Positions 51,007 to 59,900 of a stretch of DNA of 64,000 nt are shown here, one piece after another. The notes below the pieces were generated by a model that worked only from the letters and a program-made list of their open reading frames with translations, made no database searches and was not told the origin of the DNA. The stretch spans positions 14,547 through 78,546 of the forward strand of contig JAZRIW010000001.1 of assembly GCA_045645505.1 (NCBI GenBank), read 5' to 3'. Numbering within the stretch: position 1 is the first letter of the stretch; every line of letters begins with the position of its first letter. The position numbers and the translations under genes are program-made. Source of the stretch: Fumia sp045645505. Lineage in GTDB: Bacteria > Bacillota > Clostridia > Oscillospirales > Ruminococcaceae.

Positions 51007-51068
51007 ATCAAATAATCCTCCATAAATATAGTATGGATTATTTAAGTGCTTTTGTCAATAGAAAGTTT

Positions 51069-51776
51069 TCACACCCCGAGAAGTTGTTTTTTCTTTAAAT
51101 TATACTCTTCCTCGGTTATTGCACCCATATCAAGAAGTTCTTTATACTTCTTAATCTCATCGGCAGGTGAAAATATTTCCGTTATCTCCTCTTTACTGTT
51201 CTCTTCAATACATCTGTCAAGAAAATCAACAAAGCCATCAGGTTCAAGCGGATACTGTATTGACCTTCTTCCCATAACAGTTTTATACTCAACAAATAAA
51301 TTACCGCCTGAAGACGTAACATTTGTTACCTGTTTGTTCGTTGCAGCGCCGACTACTGCACCGGTTGTTCCAAATAGTAATCCTCCTACAATAGCCCTTC
51401 CGGCACCGCCTTTTATTTTTGTTTCAACATTCACCACATTAGGTCCGTAATGATACCCTATAACCTCATTAAACGAAAATATCAAGGGGCCCCCATAGGG
51501 AGGTGAGTATTTGTTTTTGTCTTCCCCACAATAAAAAAGTCTGTTTCCTTCATCTATATAAATTGATCTGGTCCAAAATCTTGACAACTCGCGGGTAACC
51601 GTAAATTTATGAAATCTTTCATATTGCATTTGCTTAAATTCACTGATTTCCTTCATTGAACGAAACCCTATATCATATCCCCAACAAGTTCCGCAGTCCT
51701 TACATAATACAGCATCTTTAACCTGTACTTTATTGAAATGACCTATTCGCTTATGGCATATTGGACAAACAGCCAT
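51069..51776 (-). CDS. SHOCT-domain protein with N-terminal zinc ribbon
   Basis: A 235-residue protein. CPICHKRIG with CKDC (residues 3-30) is a DUF4428-like ribbon, a mid region contains a small glycine-rich stretch (GGAGRAIVGGLLFGTTGAVVGAATN) that may contact membrane, and the last 30 residues (IKKYKELLDMGAITEEEYNLKKKQLL) form a SHOCT helix pair, an oligomerisation motif. ATG 51776 is preferred to a GTG two codons earlier because AAGGTGG is at better spacing. Function unknown. Confidence 0.82.
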   Translation of the reverse strand: MAVCPICHKRIGHFNKVQVKDAVLCKDCGTCWGYDIGFRSMKEISEFKQMQYERFHKFTVTRELSRFWTRSIYIDEGNRLFYCGEDKNKYSPPYGGPLIFSFNEVIGYHYGPNVVNVETKIKGGAGRAIVGGLLFGTTGAVVGAATNKQVTNVTSSGGNLFVEYKTVMGRRSIQYPLEPDGFVDFLDRCIEENSKEEITEIFSPADEIKKYKELLDMGAITEEEYNLKKKQLLGV

Positions 51777-51856
51777 AGTCACACCACCTTAGGATATATT
51801 ATATAAAAATTATAACATATCTGAAGTCGGTTTTCAATAATTCTTTAGTATAAAAA

Positions 51857-52062
51857 TTACTTCTTTTTCTCTTCCTCTGCCCTGATTTGAATAGAAGCAG
51901 TTATAAAAGCTTTTTCTTCTCTGTCAAGTTCGAGGAACTCTTTGGGTTTCCAATGAAAACGGTGGAGGCAATAATGAGCAAGATTTGCATCAGCATCGCC
52001 TCCTTTAATTAGTTTTTTGCCTCTTTATCCATAAAGAAATCTCTATTTTTTAAAGTTTTATT
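51857..52062 (-). pseudogene. Relic of a phage tail-assembly-chaperone gene pair with a -1 slippery site
   Basis: In the gene-free stretch 51783-52065 a short zero-frame (stop-free from 52062, first ATG 52032) ends MDKEAKN-stop at 52009. Just before that stop is the canonical heptamer A-AAA-AAC in the right phase (52018-52012). In the -1 frame 51 codons remain open to TAA 51857, encoding ANLAHYCLHRFHWKPKEF then LELDREEKAFITASI and a Lys-Glu tail, with no in-frame start codon. That is the layout of G/GT tail chaperones of siphophages and myophages, and the text resembles the downstream partner. The upstream gene is gone, replaced by the spoIIM-like gene 4 bp away. Confidence 0.6.
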
Positions 52063-52065
52063 AAT

Positions 52066-52677
52066 TTAATAAAAATAACCTGCCACAACACTTAAAATTC
52101 CACTTACAACCGAAGAAAAAACAATAAACAAAGTCAAAATAATAAATTTAAAGAAATATTCTTTAAAATTAACCTTAAATTCTTCTGATGTCATGGCTTT
52201 TAAGAATTTATTGGAAAGCCTTATCGATTCTCTCGCAGCAAGTAATAAAACATATCCTGAAATTATCCCGGGTAAAACTAAAACCAAAACAGAAATCAAA
52301 ATTTCTTTCAGTGTCAAACTCAAATACAAATGCCCTATCGACATTCCAAATCCCATTCCCCTGAATATTACTAAAAATATTGAAAATGGTTGTCCTACCG
52401 CACTGAATCCGTTTAAAAAAAGTAAAAGAATAAAAATTGCCGATGATGAAAAAGAATACAAAAAAGATTCAAAAAAAGATGTCTCTTGCTTTTTTTCCAA
52501 AAAACCTTCTGTTATCCTTTTTAAAATATCCCCGCCCTCATTTGAAAGCACAGAACCATATCCTATTGCCAGGAAAAAAAGGATCACCAGTACTAAAAAC
52601 AAAAGCTTTTTAGGCTTTCGTTCAGTAAAACCCCGGTAATCCTTTTTAAGTTCACTCATTAGTAAATCCTTGTCCAT
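52066..52677 (-). CDS. spoIIM: Stage II sporulation protein M family protein
   Basis: A 203-residue membrane protein with four to five helices. ILLLFLNGFSAVGQPFSIFLVIFRGMGFGMSIGHLY and the C-terminal helices match the SpoIIM/DUF95 family, which in spore formers works with SpoIIP and SpoIID to thin septal peptidoglycan for engulfment. ATG 52677 follows AGAGG at 8 bp. It lies 81 bp downstream of proC. Assignment to SpoIIM itself rather than a DUF95 paralogue is likely but not certain. Confidence 0.8.
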   Translation of the reverse strand: MDKDLLMSELKKDYRGFTERKPKKLLFLVLVILFFLAIGYGSVLSNEGGDILKRITEGFLEKKQETSFFESFLYSFSSSAIFILLLFLNGFSAVGQPFSIFLVIFRGMGFGMSIGHLYLSLTLKEILISVLVLVLPGIISGYVLLLAARESIRLSNKFLKAMTSEEFKVNFKEYFFKFIILTLFIVFSSVVSGILSVVAGYFY

Positions 52678-52758
52678 ATTACGCACCTCTTTACTGTAAA
52701 GTAAATTGTTTTACACTTAATTCGGTACATTATATGAGGATTGTTTAAATGTTATGCA

Positions 52759-53556
52759 TTATTTTGAAAGCTCATATGCACGTGTTACACATTTTTTACA
52801 ACATTCTTCTATGGTTGTCTGCAAATTGCCATCTGAAAGGGCTGAAAGTCCTGCAATAGTAGTGCCGCCCTTAGAGGAAACCATTTTTATAAGCTCATCA
52901 ATATCTTTCCCCGAATTCTCCATCATATCTGCGGCACCGCGCATAGTCTGACAGAATAACTTAAGACCTGTTTCATAAGGAATACCGTTTTCTTCCCCAT
53001 ATCTTATAAAGCCTTTTGCATATTCATATAAAAAAGCAGGACTGCTGCCATTTATGGGAATTATCTCGCAGAGCTTGTCACTTGGTATCTCGCAAACAAT
53101 TCCTGCACACTCAAAAATCAGCTTTACAATCTCAAACTCTTCCCTTTTTGTAGGCTCAACCATTGCCATAGCAGTAGCACCAACTCCTAAAAGGAGTGGA
53201 GTATTAGGCATAACAAGTACAATCTTAGCATCGAAATTCAGTGCCTCTTTTATAGCTTTGGCAGTTATTCCTGCTGCAATCGAGATAAAAACCTTATCTT
53301 TTAAATCAAGATCTTTAATTTTCTCAAACATCTCAGGAAAATTCTGAGGCTTAACTGAAAATAAAATATAATCACTCTGAGCAATAACTTTTTTCGCAGA
53401 ATCTACTGCCACAAGTCCGGTATCAGATAGTGAAGCAGTTTTTTGAGGATCAATATCATACCCCACAAAGCTGATTTTATCGGGCATTTTTTTAAATGCC
53501 CCTCTTATAATGGCATTAGCCATATTTCCGCAACCGATAATTCCAAGTTTTATCAT
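52759..53556 (-). CDS. proC: Pyrroline-5-carboxylate reductase
   Basis: A 265-residue enzyme for the last step of proline synthesis, NAD(P)H-dependent. GIIGCGNMANAIIRG is the Rossmann motif, VMPNTPLLLGVGATAM and the C-terminal SSKGGTTIAGLSAL signature are present, with the usual substrate Ser/Thr. It begins 16 bp after the scfB stop, so it is in that operon. Confidence 0.96.
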   Translation of the reverse strand: MIKLGIIGCGNMANAIIRGAFKKMPDKISFVGYDIDPQKTASLSDTGLVAVDSAKKVIAQSDYILFSVKPQNFPEMFEKIKDLDLKDKVFISIAAGITAKAIKEALNFDAKIVLVMPNTPLLLGVGATAMAMVEPTKREEFEIVKLIFECAGIVCEIPSDKLCEIIPINGSSPAFLYEYAKGFIRYGEENGIPYETGLKLFCQTMRGAADMMENSGKDIDELIKMVSSKGGTTIAGLSALSDGNLQTTIEECCKKCVTRAYELSK

Positions 53557-53572
53557 ATTATTTCCCCTGACC

Positions 53573-54931
53573 TTAAAAAGCCTCTGCGGCTTTCATCATA
53601 ATTGCACATTCAAGACGTTTTTTCTCAAGCTCACAGCTTAATTTATGAGGTTTCAGCACGTCTTTTGCATACTGAAGATTGTTTGCATTACAGCCGCCGC
53701 TGCAATAAAATTTTGCCCAGCAATTACGGCATTCCTCTTTACCATAAATATTAGCTCTTGCAAAATATTCTTTTCTCTTAAAATCAAAAGTATTATCGTA
53801 AAGAGAACCCATTTTCCACTCTTCCATACCAACAAACTGATGACATGGATAGATATCTCCGTCCGGAGTAATAGCAACGTATTCATTACCGCAACCGCAA
53901 CCTCTTAAACGCTTGATTGCACAGGGTCCCTGGTCTAAATCTATCATAAAATGGAAGAAGTTAAAACCTTTTTTGTTTTTCTTTGCTTCAATAAGTCTTA
54001 CCGCTAATTTTTCATATTCCTCAAAAACACGTGGTAAATCCTTTTCGGTAATAGCAAATTCTTCTTTTGGATCTGTTACAACAGGCTCAACGGAAATCTG
54101 GTCAAATCCCAACTCATTCATATGGAAAACATCCTCGGAAAAGTCAAGATTTTTGCTTGTAAAAGTACCTCTGACATAATAATCCTTGTCCCCTCTTTCA
54201 GAAACCAATTTCTTATATTTGGGAACAATCGAATCATAAGAACCGCTGTTATCTACACGAGGACGGAAATAATCGTTAATTTCCTTTCTTCCGTCTATCG
54301 AGAGCACAACATTTGACATCTCTTTATTGATAAAATCAATCTTATCATCAGTAAGTAAAATTCCATTTGTCGTGATAGTAAAGCGGAAATTTTTATTATA
54401 TTCTTTTTCCTTGCTTCGTGCGTAATTTACAACCTCTTTTACAACCTCAAAATTCATAAGAGGTTCGCCGCCGAAGAAATCAAGCTCTAAATTTCTTCTT
54501 TCGCCGGAATGCTCAATTAAAAAATCAATAGCCTTTTTTCCGGTCTCAAAATCCATAAGCTTTCTTCCATGACCAAAATCACCGGTTGAAGCAAAACAGT
54601 ATTTACAACGTAAATTACAGTCATGGGCAATATGTAAACACATTGCCTTTACAGGTGATGCCACAAGCTTATCCGCAAACTGCAGATAATCATCTTCAGA
54701 AAAAAGTACACCATCTTTATACATATCAAAAAGCTCGTTATATGCTTCATAAATTTCCTCTTCTGAGAATTTATCTGAAAGCTTTTTAACAATATCATCG
54801 GGACATTTTTCACTTAACGGAGGAGTAATTTCATCAAGTAAAGAAAATGCCGCATCATCAACGACAGAAACTCCACCACTGTGAACATCTAAAACAATAT
54901 TAAATCCATTTAAACGATACTTATGTACCAT
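53573..54931 (-). CDS. scfB: Radical-SAM SCIFF peptide maturase (thioether-forming)
   Basis: A 452-residue radical-SAM/SPASM enzyme that forms Cys-to-residue thioethers in the SCIFF peptide. Residues 1-90 are the peptide-binding RRE-like region, the SAM cluster CNLRCKYC is at 105-112, GGEPLMNF follows near 155, and the SPASM domain has GCGCGNEYVAITPDGDIYPCHQF plus CRNCWAKFYCSGGCN. Matches TIGR03974 in layout and length. The precursor gene scfA lies 57 bp upstream. No close ribosome site is seen (AGGGAAG about 17 bp away), in line with lower output than the peptide. Confidence 0.95.
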   Translation of the reverse strand: MVHKYRLNGFNIVLDVHSGGVSVVDDAAFSLLDEITPPLSEKCPDDIVKKLSDKFSEEEIYEAYNELFDMYKDGVLFSEDDYLQFADKLVASPVKAMCLHIAHDCNLRCKYCFASTGDFGHGRKLMDFETGKKAIDFLIEHSGERRNLELDFFGGEPLMNFEVVKEVVNYARSKEKEYNKNFRFTITTNGILLTDDKIDFINKEMSNVVLSIDGRKEINDYFRPRVDNSGSYDSIVPKYKKLVSERGDKDYYVRGTFTSKNLDFSEDVFHMNELGFDQISVEPVVTDPKEEFAITEKDLPRVFEEYEKLAVRLIEAKKNKKGFNFFHFMIDLDQGPCAIKRLRGCGCGNEYVAITPDGDIYPCHQFVGMEEWKMGSLYDNTFDFKRKEYFARANIYGKEECRNCWAKFYCSGGCNANNLQYAKDVLKPHKLSCELEKKRLECAIMMKAAEAF

Positions 54932-54957
54932 AACGATAATTTCACTTCCCTAAAGCT

Positions 54958-54981
54958 AACCCCTGCCGTGAGGCAGGGGTT
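54958..54981 (-). terminator. Attenuator hairpin between scfA and scfB
   Basis: AACCCCTGCC-GTGA-GGCAGGGGTT is a 10-bp GC-rich stem. On the minus strand the tail is AGCTTTAGG, a weak T-run, so partial termination would give excess peptide over maturase. Confidence 0.65.
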
Positions 54982-54988
54982 AAATTTA

Positions 54989-55138
54989 TTACTTGTTATT
55001 AACATTCTCGCATTTCTGATTAGCTACTGTGCAAGAGGTTTTGCAAGCGGACTGGCAGGAAGCCTGACACTCACCGCAACCACCTTTAGCAGCAGATTTT
55101 TTAAGATTACATTTGTTGAGAGTTTTTACGTGTTTCAT
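54989..55138 (-). CDS. scfA: SCIFF precursor peptide (six cysteines in forty-five residues, ranthipeptide)
   Basis: A 49-residue peptide. It begins MKHVKTLNK and has the core CGECQASCQSACKTSC followed by TVANQKCE. The conserved six cysteines are at 21, 24, 28, 32, 36 and 43; an extra Cys lies at position 10 in the leader. ATG 55138 is preceded by GGAGAAATGAAAA. ScfB, 57 bp downstream, installs thioethers in the core. SCIFF peptides are near universal in Clostridia, and a quorum or stress signalling role has been proposed. Confidence 0.95.
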   Translation of the reverse strand: MKHVKTLNKCNLKKSAAKGGCGECQASCQSACKTSCTVANQKCENVNNK

Positions 55139-55164
55139 TTTTCATTTCTCCTAACTATAAAGAT

Positions 55165-55584
55165 TCATCTTCTTTTTTTAATTGTGTTGACACCAACGAT
55201 ACCACCTATCATGGCCGACACAATCAATACCAAAACTTTAGAAAAAACTTGCACCGAGAGACTCTGTTTAAAAATTAACTGAGCCAACACAGTAACAATA
55301 ACCGCTAAAACAATCCCCACAATAAGTCCCGATAAAAATCCCTTCCTTGAAACGATTTTCGAAGCCAGATATCCACCTGAAAAGCTACTGACAACAGCGG
55401 TAAAAATCGCCGCTATTCTCATAGCCGAAGCAGGTATCGGTAAATACGCCGTCAAAACCGCCATCAAAGTGTTTACTATTACTGCCACTACTATTGAAAA
55501 AACAGTAGCAAACAATACGGGAATAAAATACCGACTTACTGAAGAATTATTTATTGATTTAATATTCTGAGAGACATTATTCAT
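55165..55584 (-). CDS. TIGR04086 family membrane protein
   Basis: A 139-residue protein with four helices, built as YrzE-like hydrophobic repeats (VSSFSGGYLASKIVSRKGFLSGLIVGIV and MIGGIVGVN). TIGR04086 proteins are encoded between yajC and the SCIFF gene in many Clostridia, as here, so a role in SCIFF export or membrane handling is suspected but not shown. It precedes scfA by 26 bp. Confidence 0.88.
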   Translation of the reverse strand: MNNVSQNIKSINNSSVSRYFIPVLFATVFSIVVAVIVNTLMAVLTAYLPIPASAMRIAAIFTAVVSSFSGGYLASKIVSRKGFLSGLIVGIVLAVIVTVLAQLIFKQSLSVQVFSKVLVLIVSAMIGGIVGVNTIKKRR

Positions 55585-55631
55585 CTTAAAGCCACACTCC
55601 TTGATAAAGGATATGCTTAAAAGATTACAAA

Positions 55632-55931
55632 TTATGCCTGCTCGTCGTGAAGTGTCTCGTTAGACTGGATTGACCAGCGTTTAATACGGATTTTACTTCT
55701 GTCACTGCCTGTTTCGATAACAACTGTATCCTCTTTCAAAGAAACAACTCGTCCGACAATACCGCCGACAGTAGTAACTTCGTCACCAACCTGGACATTA
55801 TTTCTCATCTGCTGTGCTTCTTTTTCTCTCTTTTTCTGAGGACGTATAAGAATAAAATACATCACAACAAAAATAAGAATCATAGGCAATAAAGAGAGAA
55901 GGCCGGCACCCATTTCTGCACCATTTTGCAT
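55632..55931 (-). CDS. yajC: Preprotein translocase subunit YajC
   Basis: A 99-residue protein with one N-terminal helix (residues 9-26), then FILIRPQKKREKEAQQMRNNVQVGDEVTTVGGIVGRVV, the YajC signature. It associates with SecDF. The secD and secF genes are 32 kb away here. The ATG has GGAGGTAATT upstream; a well-formed promoter precedes it. Confidence 0.95.
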   Translation of the reverse strand: MQNGAEMGAGLLSLLPMILIFVVMYFILIRPQKKREKEAQQMRNNVQVGDEVTTVGGIVGRVVSLKEDTVVIETGSDRSKIRIKRWSIQSNETLHDEQA

Positions 55932-55964
55932 TTAATTACCTCCTAAATAATCTATAATATACCC

Positions 55965-55993
55965 ATTATATACAATTTCACCATAAATTTCAA
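55965..55993 (-). promoter_or_regulatory. Sigma-A promoter of the yajC-TIGR04086-scfAB-proC operon
   Basis: On the minus strand TTGAAA (55993-55988), 17 bp, TATAAT (55970-55965), start near 55958. Confidence 0.82.
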
Positions 55994-56013
55994 GGGGTAT
56001 TATAAAATTTCAC

Positions 56014-57618
56014 TTAATATCCCGCAAAATATGTGGCAATACCGTCAGCAGTATATCTTGCAAACAAGGAAACGTTATCTGCATCTTTTAAAATTTCCAT
56101 TTCCTGTGTATTACTCATAAATCCGTATTCAAGCAAAACAGATGCATATTGCTTTTGTCTTGTAACTGCAAATTCGCTGAACTTATAACCGCGATTCTTA
56201 GCACCACTGCTGTATTTCATCTGAAGATATGCATTGAAAACTGCATCATTTATACTTTTTGCAAGTGGCATGGAGAAAGGTGTATTATAATATGTTTCAA
56301 CGCCTCTTGCAGATGCATTTCCCGAGTTATGATGTACCGAAATATAAATATGCGGTTCCCAGTTATACGCTTCACTGCAACGTTTATAGAGGTCTTTTAA
56401 ATCTGAAGTATCGCTATCAAGCATATACACAGTAGCGCCTCTTCTTTCAAGCTCGTCCCTTAAAGCTTTAGCTTTCTCAAGATTAAGTGCTGACTCATAA
56501 CTTCCATCTATACCGATTGTACCGCTGTCGTTATTTCCTGCATTTTTACCATGTCCCGGATCAATTACAATTCTTGCATCGGAAATACGTTTTATGGGAT
56601 TATAAAAACGTAATTTAAGCATTCCGTCAGAAGTATATTCGGCATAACAACCGTAATACTTGCCCTTTTCAGAAAGTGAAAGTTCTAAAACTCCCTGCTT
56701 AATTCCGTCTTTTTCGGTAACGTACCAGTCAACATCATCAAAAGCTGCGTCTGACGGGAGTTTAACATTACTGAGATTCATCTTTGAGGTATAATCAAAA
56801 GTAACTAAAACCTTGCTGACATCATAACTTGTAACCCAGTTACCTGTACTGTAAGTAAAAGGCAATGCCTCAACATTAAAAGGCACATTCCAGATTCCCT
56901 CGACATTAAGAGTGGTCATCTCACCATCAGAAGTAATTTTTAAATTAGAAATTATGTTATCACCGAGAGTACCATTTCCGATAACCTTAACATCACTTTG
57001 CAATACCTTTCTTCCTGATAAAAGTTCATAAGTAGAACCTGATGTACTCTTTATGTAATCAATAGTTCCCTCAGGAAGATTATAGTAATAAGGTGCAGCG
57101 TAATCCTCACCTTTGTCCTCAGTTTTAAATACATCTATATATTTTTTGTTGACCATAACCTGCTGACCTGAACCGCCAACAGTGGGTGTAGTCACATTCT
57201 CTTCTAACACTTCATTTGCAGGTAAAACAATCCCCTTAAGACCTGCAGTAGTTTTTTTCTCGGTAATTGAACCGAGTTTTGCTGTAAATTCAATAACATC
57301 CAAGTCTTCATCTTCTTCTATAAAAGGAATGGTATAACTTCCTTCAAACCAATAATAACTTGCGTATTTATCAGTAGTTCTTTTTAAATTAACAGTAACC
57401 CCGTTAACCTTTGCAGTAACAGTAGCAGAATAGTCTGCCAATGCACGAAGCTTAAGATTCTGACCTCTGTAAACATAAGTCATACCCTTAGGTTCAACCT
57501 GTGACAAAATTGACCTTTTTACTGCGGTACTTCCTGCAAAAACATTAACGGTGCCGAATGCGATAACAAAAATCACCATTAATAAAACTAATTTTAAAAA
57601 TCTTCCTCTTTTAAACAT
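56014..57618 (-). CDS. N-acetylmuramoyl-L-alanine amidase (Amidase_3), exported
   Basis: A 534-residue cell-wall hydrolase with a signal peptide (residues 1-28, cleavage near VFAGS), a 320-residue beta-rich N-terminal region, and a C-terminal zinc amidase: RIVIDPGHGKNAGN (first His), ESALNLEKA (Glu), YISVHHNSG (His) and the catalytic LLEYGFMSN (Glu). It cleaves the bond between MurNAc and L-Ala. It overlaps the GHL10 gene by 8 bp, so they are co-translated. Confidence 0.93.
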   Translation of the reverse strand: MFKRGRFLKLVLLMVIFVIAFGTVNVFAGSTAVKRSILSQVEPKGMTYVYRGQNLKLRALADYSATVTAKVNGVTVNLKRTTDKYASYYWFEGSYTIPFIEEDEDLDVIEFTAKLGSITEKKTTAGLKGIVLPANEVLEENVTTPTVGGSGQQVMVNKKYIDVFKTEDKGEDYAAPYYYNLPEGTIDYIKSTSGSTYELLSGRKVLQSDVKVIGNGTLGDNIISNLKITSDGEMTTLNVEGIWNVPFNVEALPFTYSTGNWVTSYDVSKVLVTFDYTSKMNLSNVKLPSDAAFDDVDWYVTEKDGIKQGVLELSLSEKGKYYGCYAEYTSDGMLKLRFYNPIKRISDARIVIDPGHGKNAGNNDSGTIGIDGSYESALNLEKAKALRDELERRGATVYMLDSDTSDLKDLYKRCSEAYNWEPHIYISVHHNSGNASARGVETYYNTPFSMPLAKSINDAVFNAYLQMKYSSGAKNRGYKFSEFAVTRQKQYASVLLEYGFMSNTQEMEILKDADNVSLFARYTADGIATYFAGY

Positions 57619-58786
57619 CTTCTCGCCCTTTCTTAAAAATATAAGTTATTCTTTCTTTTTCTTTTTCGATTATATCTTTTGCCGCATCACCCGGCAAAAA
57701 TAAGGATTCATATCTGAAAAATACAACACCCTTACAATTTTCATACTCTCTTGACTTTAAAATCTGCCTTGAGATAATATCGTCACTTTTTTTCCATTCA
57801 TCATTACCCGCAAAAGCGTCCTCCTGCCCCACCTTGTATGGAGATAGTCCAACCACCAGATCGACATTTTCAGAAGTAACAAGCTCACTCCATTCTTTTA
57901 AAGCCTTGTTATAATCCAAAGTTTTATGCTCAAATCCGTAATAAAGTTGCGGAATAATAATATCACAATATCCGTCCTCAGCACACCATTTTTTAACATC
58001 AGTATAAATATTGTTGTAATTATAATGGATATTGCCCGTAGGACTCACAGAAAAAATTTTTGAAAAATCAAATTTTTTCACCGCAGCATAAAGCTCTTTC
58101 ACCATTTTATCGGTGTTTTCCCTGCGCATTTCATCATCGCAGTTATCATAGCTTTTCGGAAGTAAAGACGGATAAAAATAATCATCTATATGTATGCCGT
58201 CAACTTCATAATTTTCTAAAATTTCCAAAGCTCCATTGGTAATAAGTTCCCTTACCTCATCAGACGCAGGATTAAGATAAATCCTCTCTTCATATTCTAT
58301 AAGATTTTTTACCCTTAAACTGCTGTCATCATACCATTTTCTGATAGAAAAATCATCAGAAATCTTTTCTATGTCATTTATATAAGGTCCCCTCATAGGG
58401 TTAATCCAGGCGTGAATTTTAAGATTATACTTCTTAGCTTTTAAAACCATAATCTTTAAAGGATCATACTCTTCTTTCAAAAGCTCAGATTTTGGAAAAA
58501 GTTTTGATGAATACAAACTGTCTGCAAAAGGTCTTACCTGCACAAAAACTGTATTTATCCCTAAAGATGTGCAGTTATAAAACATCTTATCCACAGATTC
58601 CTTAAAATCACCATTTAAAATCGGCTGTAAATCAAGATAAGAAATCCATACACCTCTCAGTTCCTCATCAGTAACTTTAAGTCCGTTTAAAATATCAAAA
58701 ACAGTACCGGGGCCATTGTCTTTATTAAAAGTACAGCTTGTTAAAACTATTGTTGAAAGTAAAACCGCAACAAATCTAAGTAGCAT
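57611..58786 (-). CDS. GHL10 family (YngK-like) glycosyl hydrolase lipoprotein
   Basis: A 391-residue protein with a lipobox (signal ending IVLTSC) and the family 10-like TIM barrel: ELRGVWISYLDLQPIL at the mature N-terminus, GINTVFVQVRPFADSLYSSKLFP, KIHAWINPMRG, EVDGIHIDDYFYP (Asp pair) and DIIIPQLYYGFE. These proteins hydrolyse or bind unsettled glycans, possibly peptidoglycan-derived, which fits the neighbouring amidase. ATG 58786 follows GGAGG at 8 bp; an in-frame ATG at 58801 overlaps that site. Confidence 0.9.
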   Translation of the reverse strand: MLLRFVAVLLSTIVLTSCTFNKDNGPGTVFDILNGLKVTDEELRGVWISYLDLQPILNGDFKESVDKMFYNCTSLGINTVFVQVRPFADSLYSSKLFPKSELLKEEYDPLKIMVLKAKKYNLKIHAWINPMRGPYINDIEKISDDFSIRKWYDDSSLRVKNLIEYEERIYLNPASDEVRELITNGALEILENYEVDGIHIDDYFYPSLLPKSYDNCDDEMRRENTDKMVKELYAAVKKFDFSKIFSVSPTGNIHYNYNNIYTDVKKWCAEDGYCDIIIPQLYYGFEHKTLDYNKALKEWSELVTSENVDLVVGLSPYKVGQEDAFAGNDEWKKSDDIISRQILKSREYENCKGVVFFRYESLFLPGDAAKDIIEKEKERITYIFKKGREDV

Positions 58787-58819
58787 ACTGCTTTCCTCCA
58801 TAAAAAAGAAGCCTACTTA

Positions 58820-58849
58820 ATTATATACGATAACGGGCTTAAAATGCAA
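58820..58849 (-). promoter_or_regulatory. Sigma-A promoter of the GHL10-amidase operon
   Basis: On the minus strand TTGCAT (58849-58844), 18 bp, TATAAT (58825-58820). Confidence 0.7.
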
Positions 58850-58892
58850 CCTTTTCCTAAAATTACATAAGGTTTTACAAAATATTAAAAAA

Positions 58893-58919
58893 TGGGAAGG
58901 TAAAAATTTCACCTTCCCA
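58893..58919 (-). terminator. Terminator of the S26 peptidase gene
   Basis: TGGGAAGGT / ACCTTCCCA with a 9-nt loop and T6 on the minus strand. Confidence 0.82.
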
Positions 58920-58924
58920 ATAAA

Positions 58925-59848
58925 TTAATCCAGAACATCAATTTTAACTGTATGCCCACCGGCTTTAATTTTAAAAGTCTGTCCTTGTTTTAAAGACATT
59001 TCAAACATTTCTGTATTTTCAACAGATACTGTGAGCATTTTATCCTTAGGTTTTTCAACAAATTTAGGCACATCACTTGTGTTGATTGTAACGCTCTCAA
59101 GCTCTTCATTTGGCTCATCAACACGATTTTTCAAAGGATTAAAGTCAAGGCCCGGGAACTTTTCAAGAGATTTCTCCCCGCCGATAAGAAAATTCTGAGG
59201 TTTAGGAGAATTTTCGCCAACATAATCAGAAGTAACATCAACAAAATTTTCGTCCTCGTCATCAGGCAAAATTTTAACATTGGCAAAAATCTTATTCTCT
59301 TTCTTCTTGACGATTAAAATTATCAAAAGCAAGATAATTTCAATAAAGATAAGTGCCGCCAAAGGAACTGCTATGGAAAAAACAAGTCCGCTGAATGTAG
59401 CAGTATATTCAAGTAAAAATCCCAAAAAAGGAAGTGAATAGTAAACTTTACCGTAAACCTCCGGCACAGAAACCACCACTGAACCTTTCTCAGCATCTCC
59501 TTTTAAACAATAAAACATCTTACCGTCAACATAATCCGATGATATTGCCCTTTTAATCGGGAAATAATCATCTTCCTTTTCAAGCATCAAAATATCCTCG
59601 ATAATGAAAAAAGCGTCATCACCTGTCGGCTTATAAAAAACAGCACTTCCCTTTGAAATTTGCGGTTCCATAGAGGTATCCCCCACCGAAGCGACATTAT
59701 AGCCAAAAATTTCAGGCTCATTATCATAAAGACGATCATTATATGTTTTAATACTGAAAAAAGAAACAAGACCAATAACAATAAACAATAAAACAAAAAC
59801 TACAATTGCGATTATCTTTAATCCACGGGTTGCAGATTTTTTTGACAT
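58925..59848 (-). CDS. S26-family signal-peptidase-like membrane protein with a long C-terminal extension
   Basis: A 307-residue protein. One helix at residues 10-33, the catalytic loop GDTSMEPQI near 55-63 (Ser nucleophile), KRAI near 100 (Lys candidate base), then a second helix at about 155-185. After it comes a cytoplasmic, acidic 120-residue tail ending in a beta-like segment (MFEMSLKQGQTFKIKAGGHTVKID). Clostridial signal peptidases are usually 170-190 residues, so the tail is an addition. ATG 59848 follows AAAGGAG. It may be a specialised spore or pilin peptidase. Confidence 0.8.
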   Translation of the reverse strand: MSKKSATRGLKIIAIVVFVLLFIVIGLVSFFSIKTYNDRLYDNEPEIFGYNVASVGDTSMEPQISKGSAVFYKPTGDDAFFIIEDILMLEKEDDYFPIKRAISSDYVDGKMFYCLKGDAEKGSVVVSVPEVYGKVYYSLPFLGFLLEYTATFSGLVFSIAVPLAALIFIEIILLLIILIVKKKENKIFANVKILPDDEDENFVDVTSDYVGENSPKPQNFLIGGEKSLEKFPGLDFNPLKNRVDEPNEELESVTINTSDVPKFVEKPKDKMLTVSVENTEMFEMSLKQGQTFKIKAGGHTVKIDVLD

Positions 59849-59900
59849 AACAACAAAACTCCTTTTTGATATTTTGTCAATAGTTGTAATATACACTATT

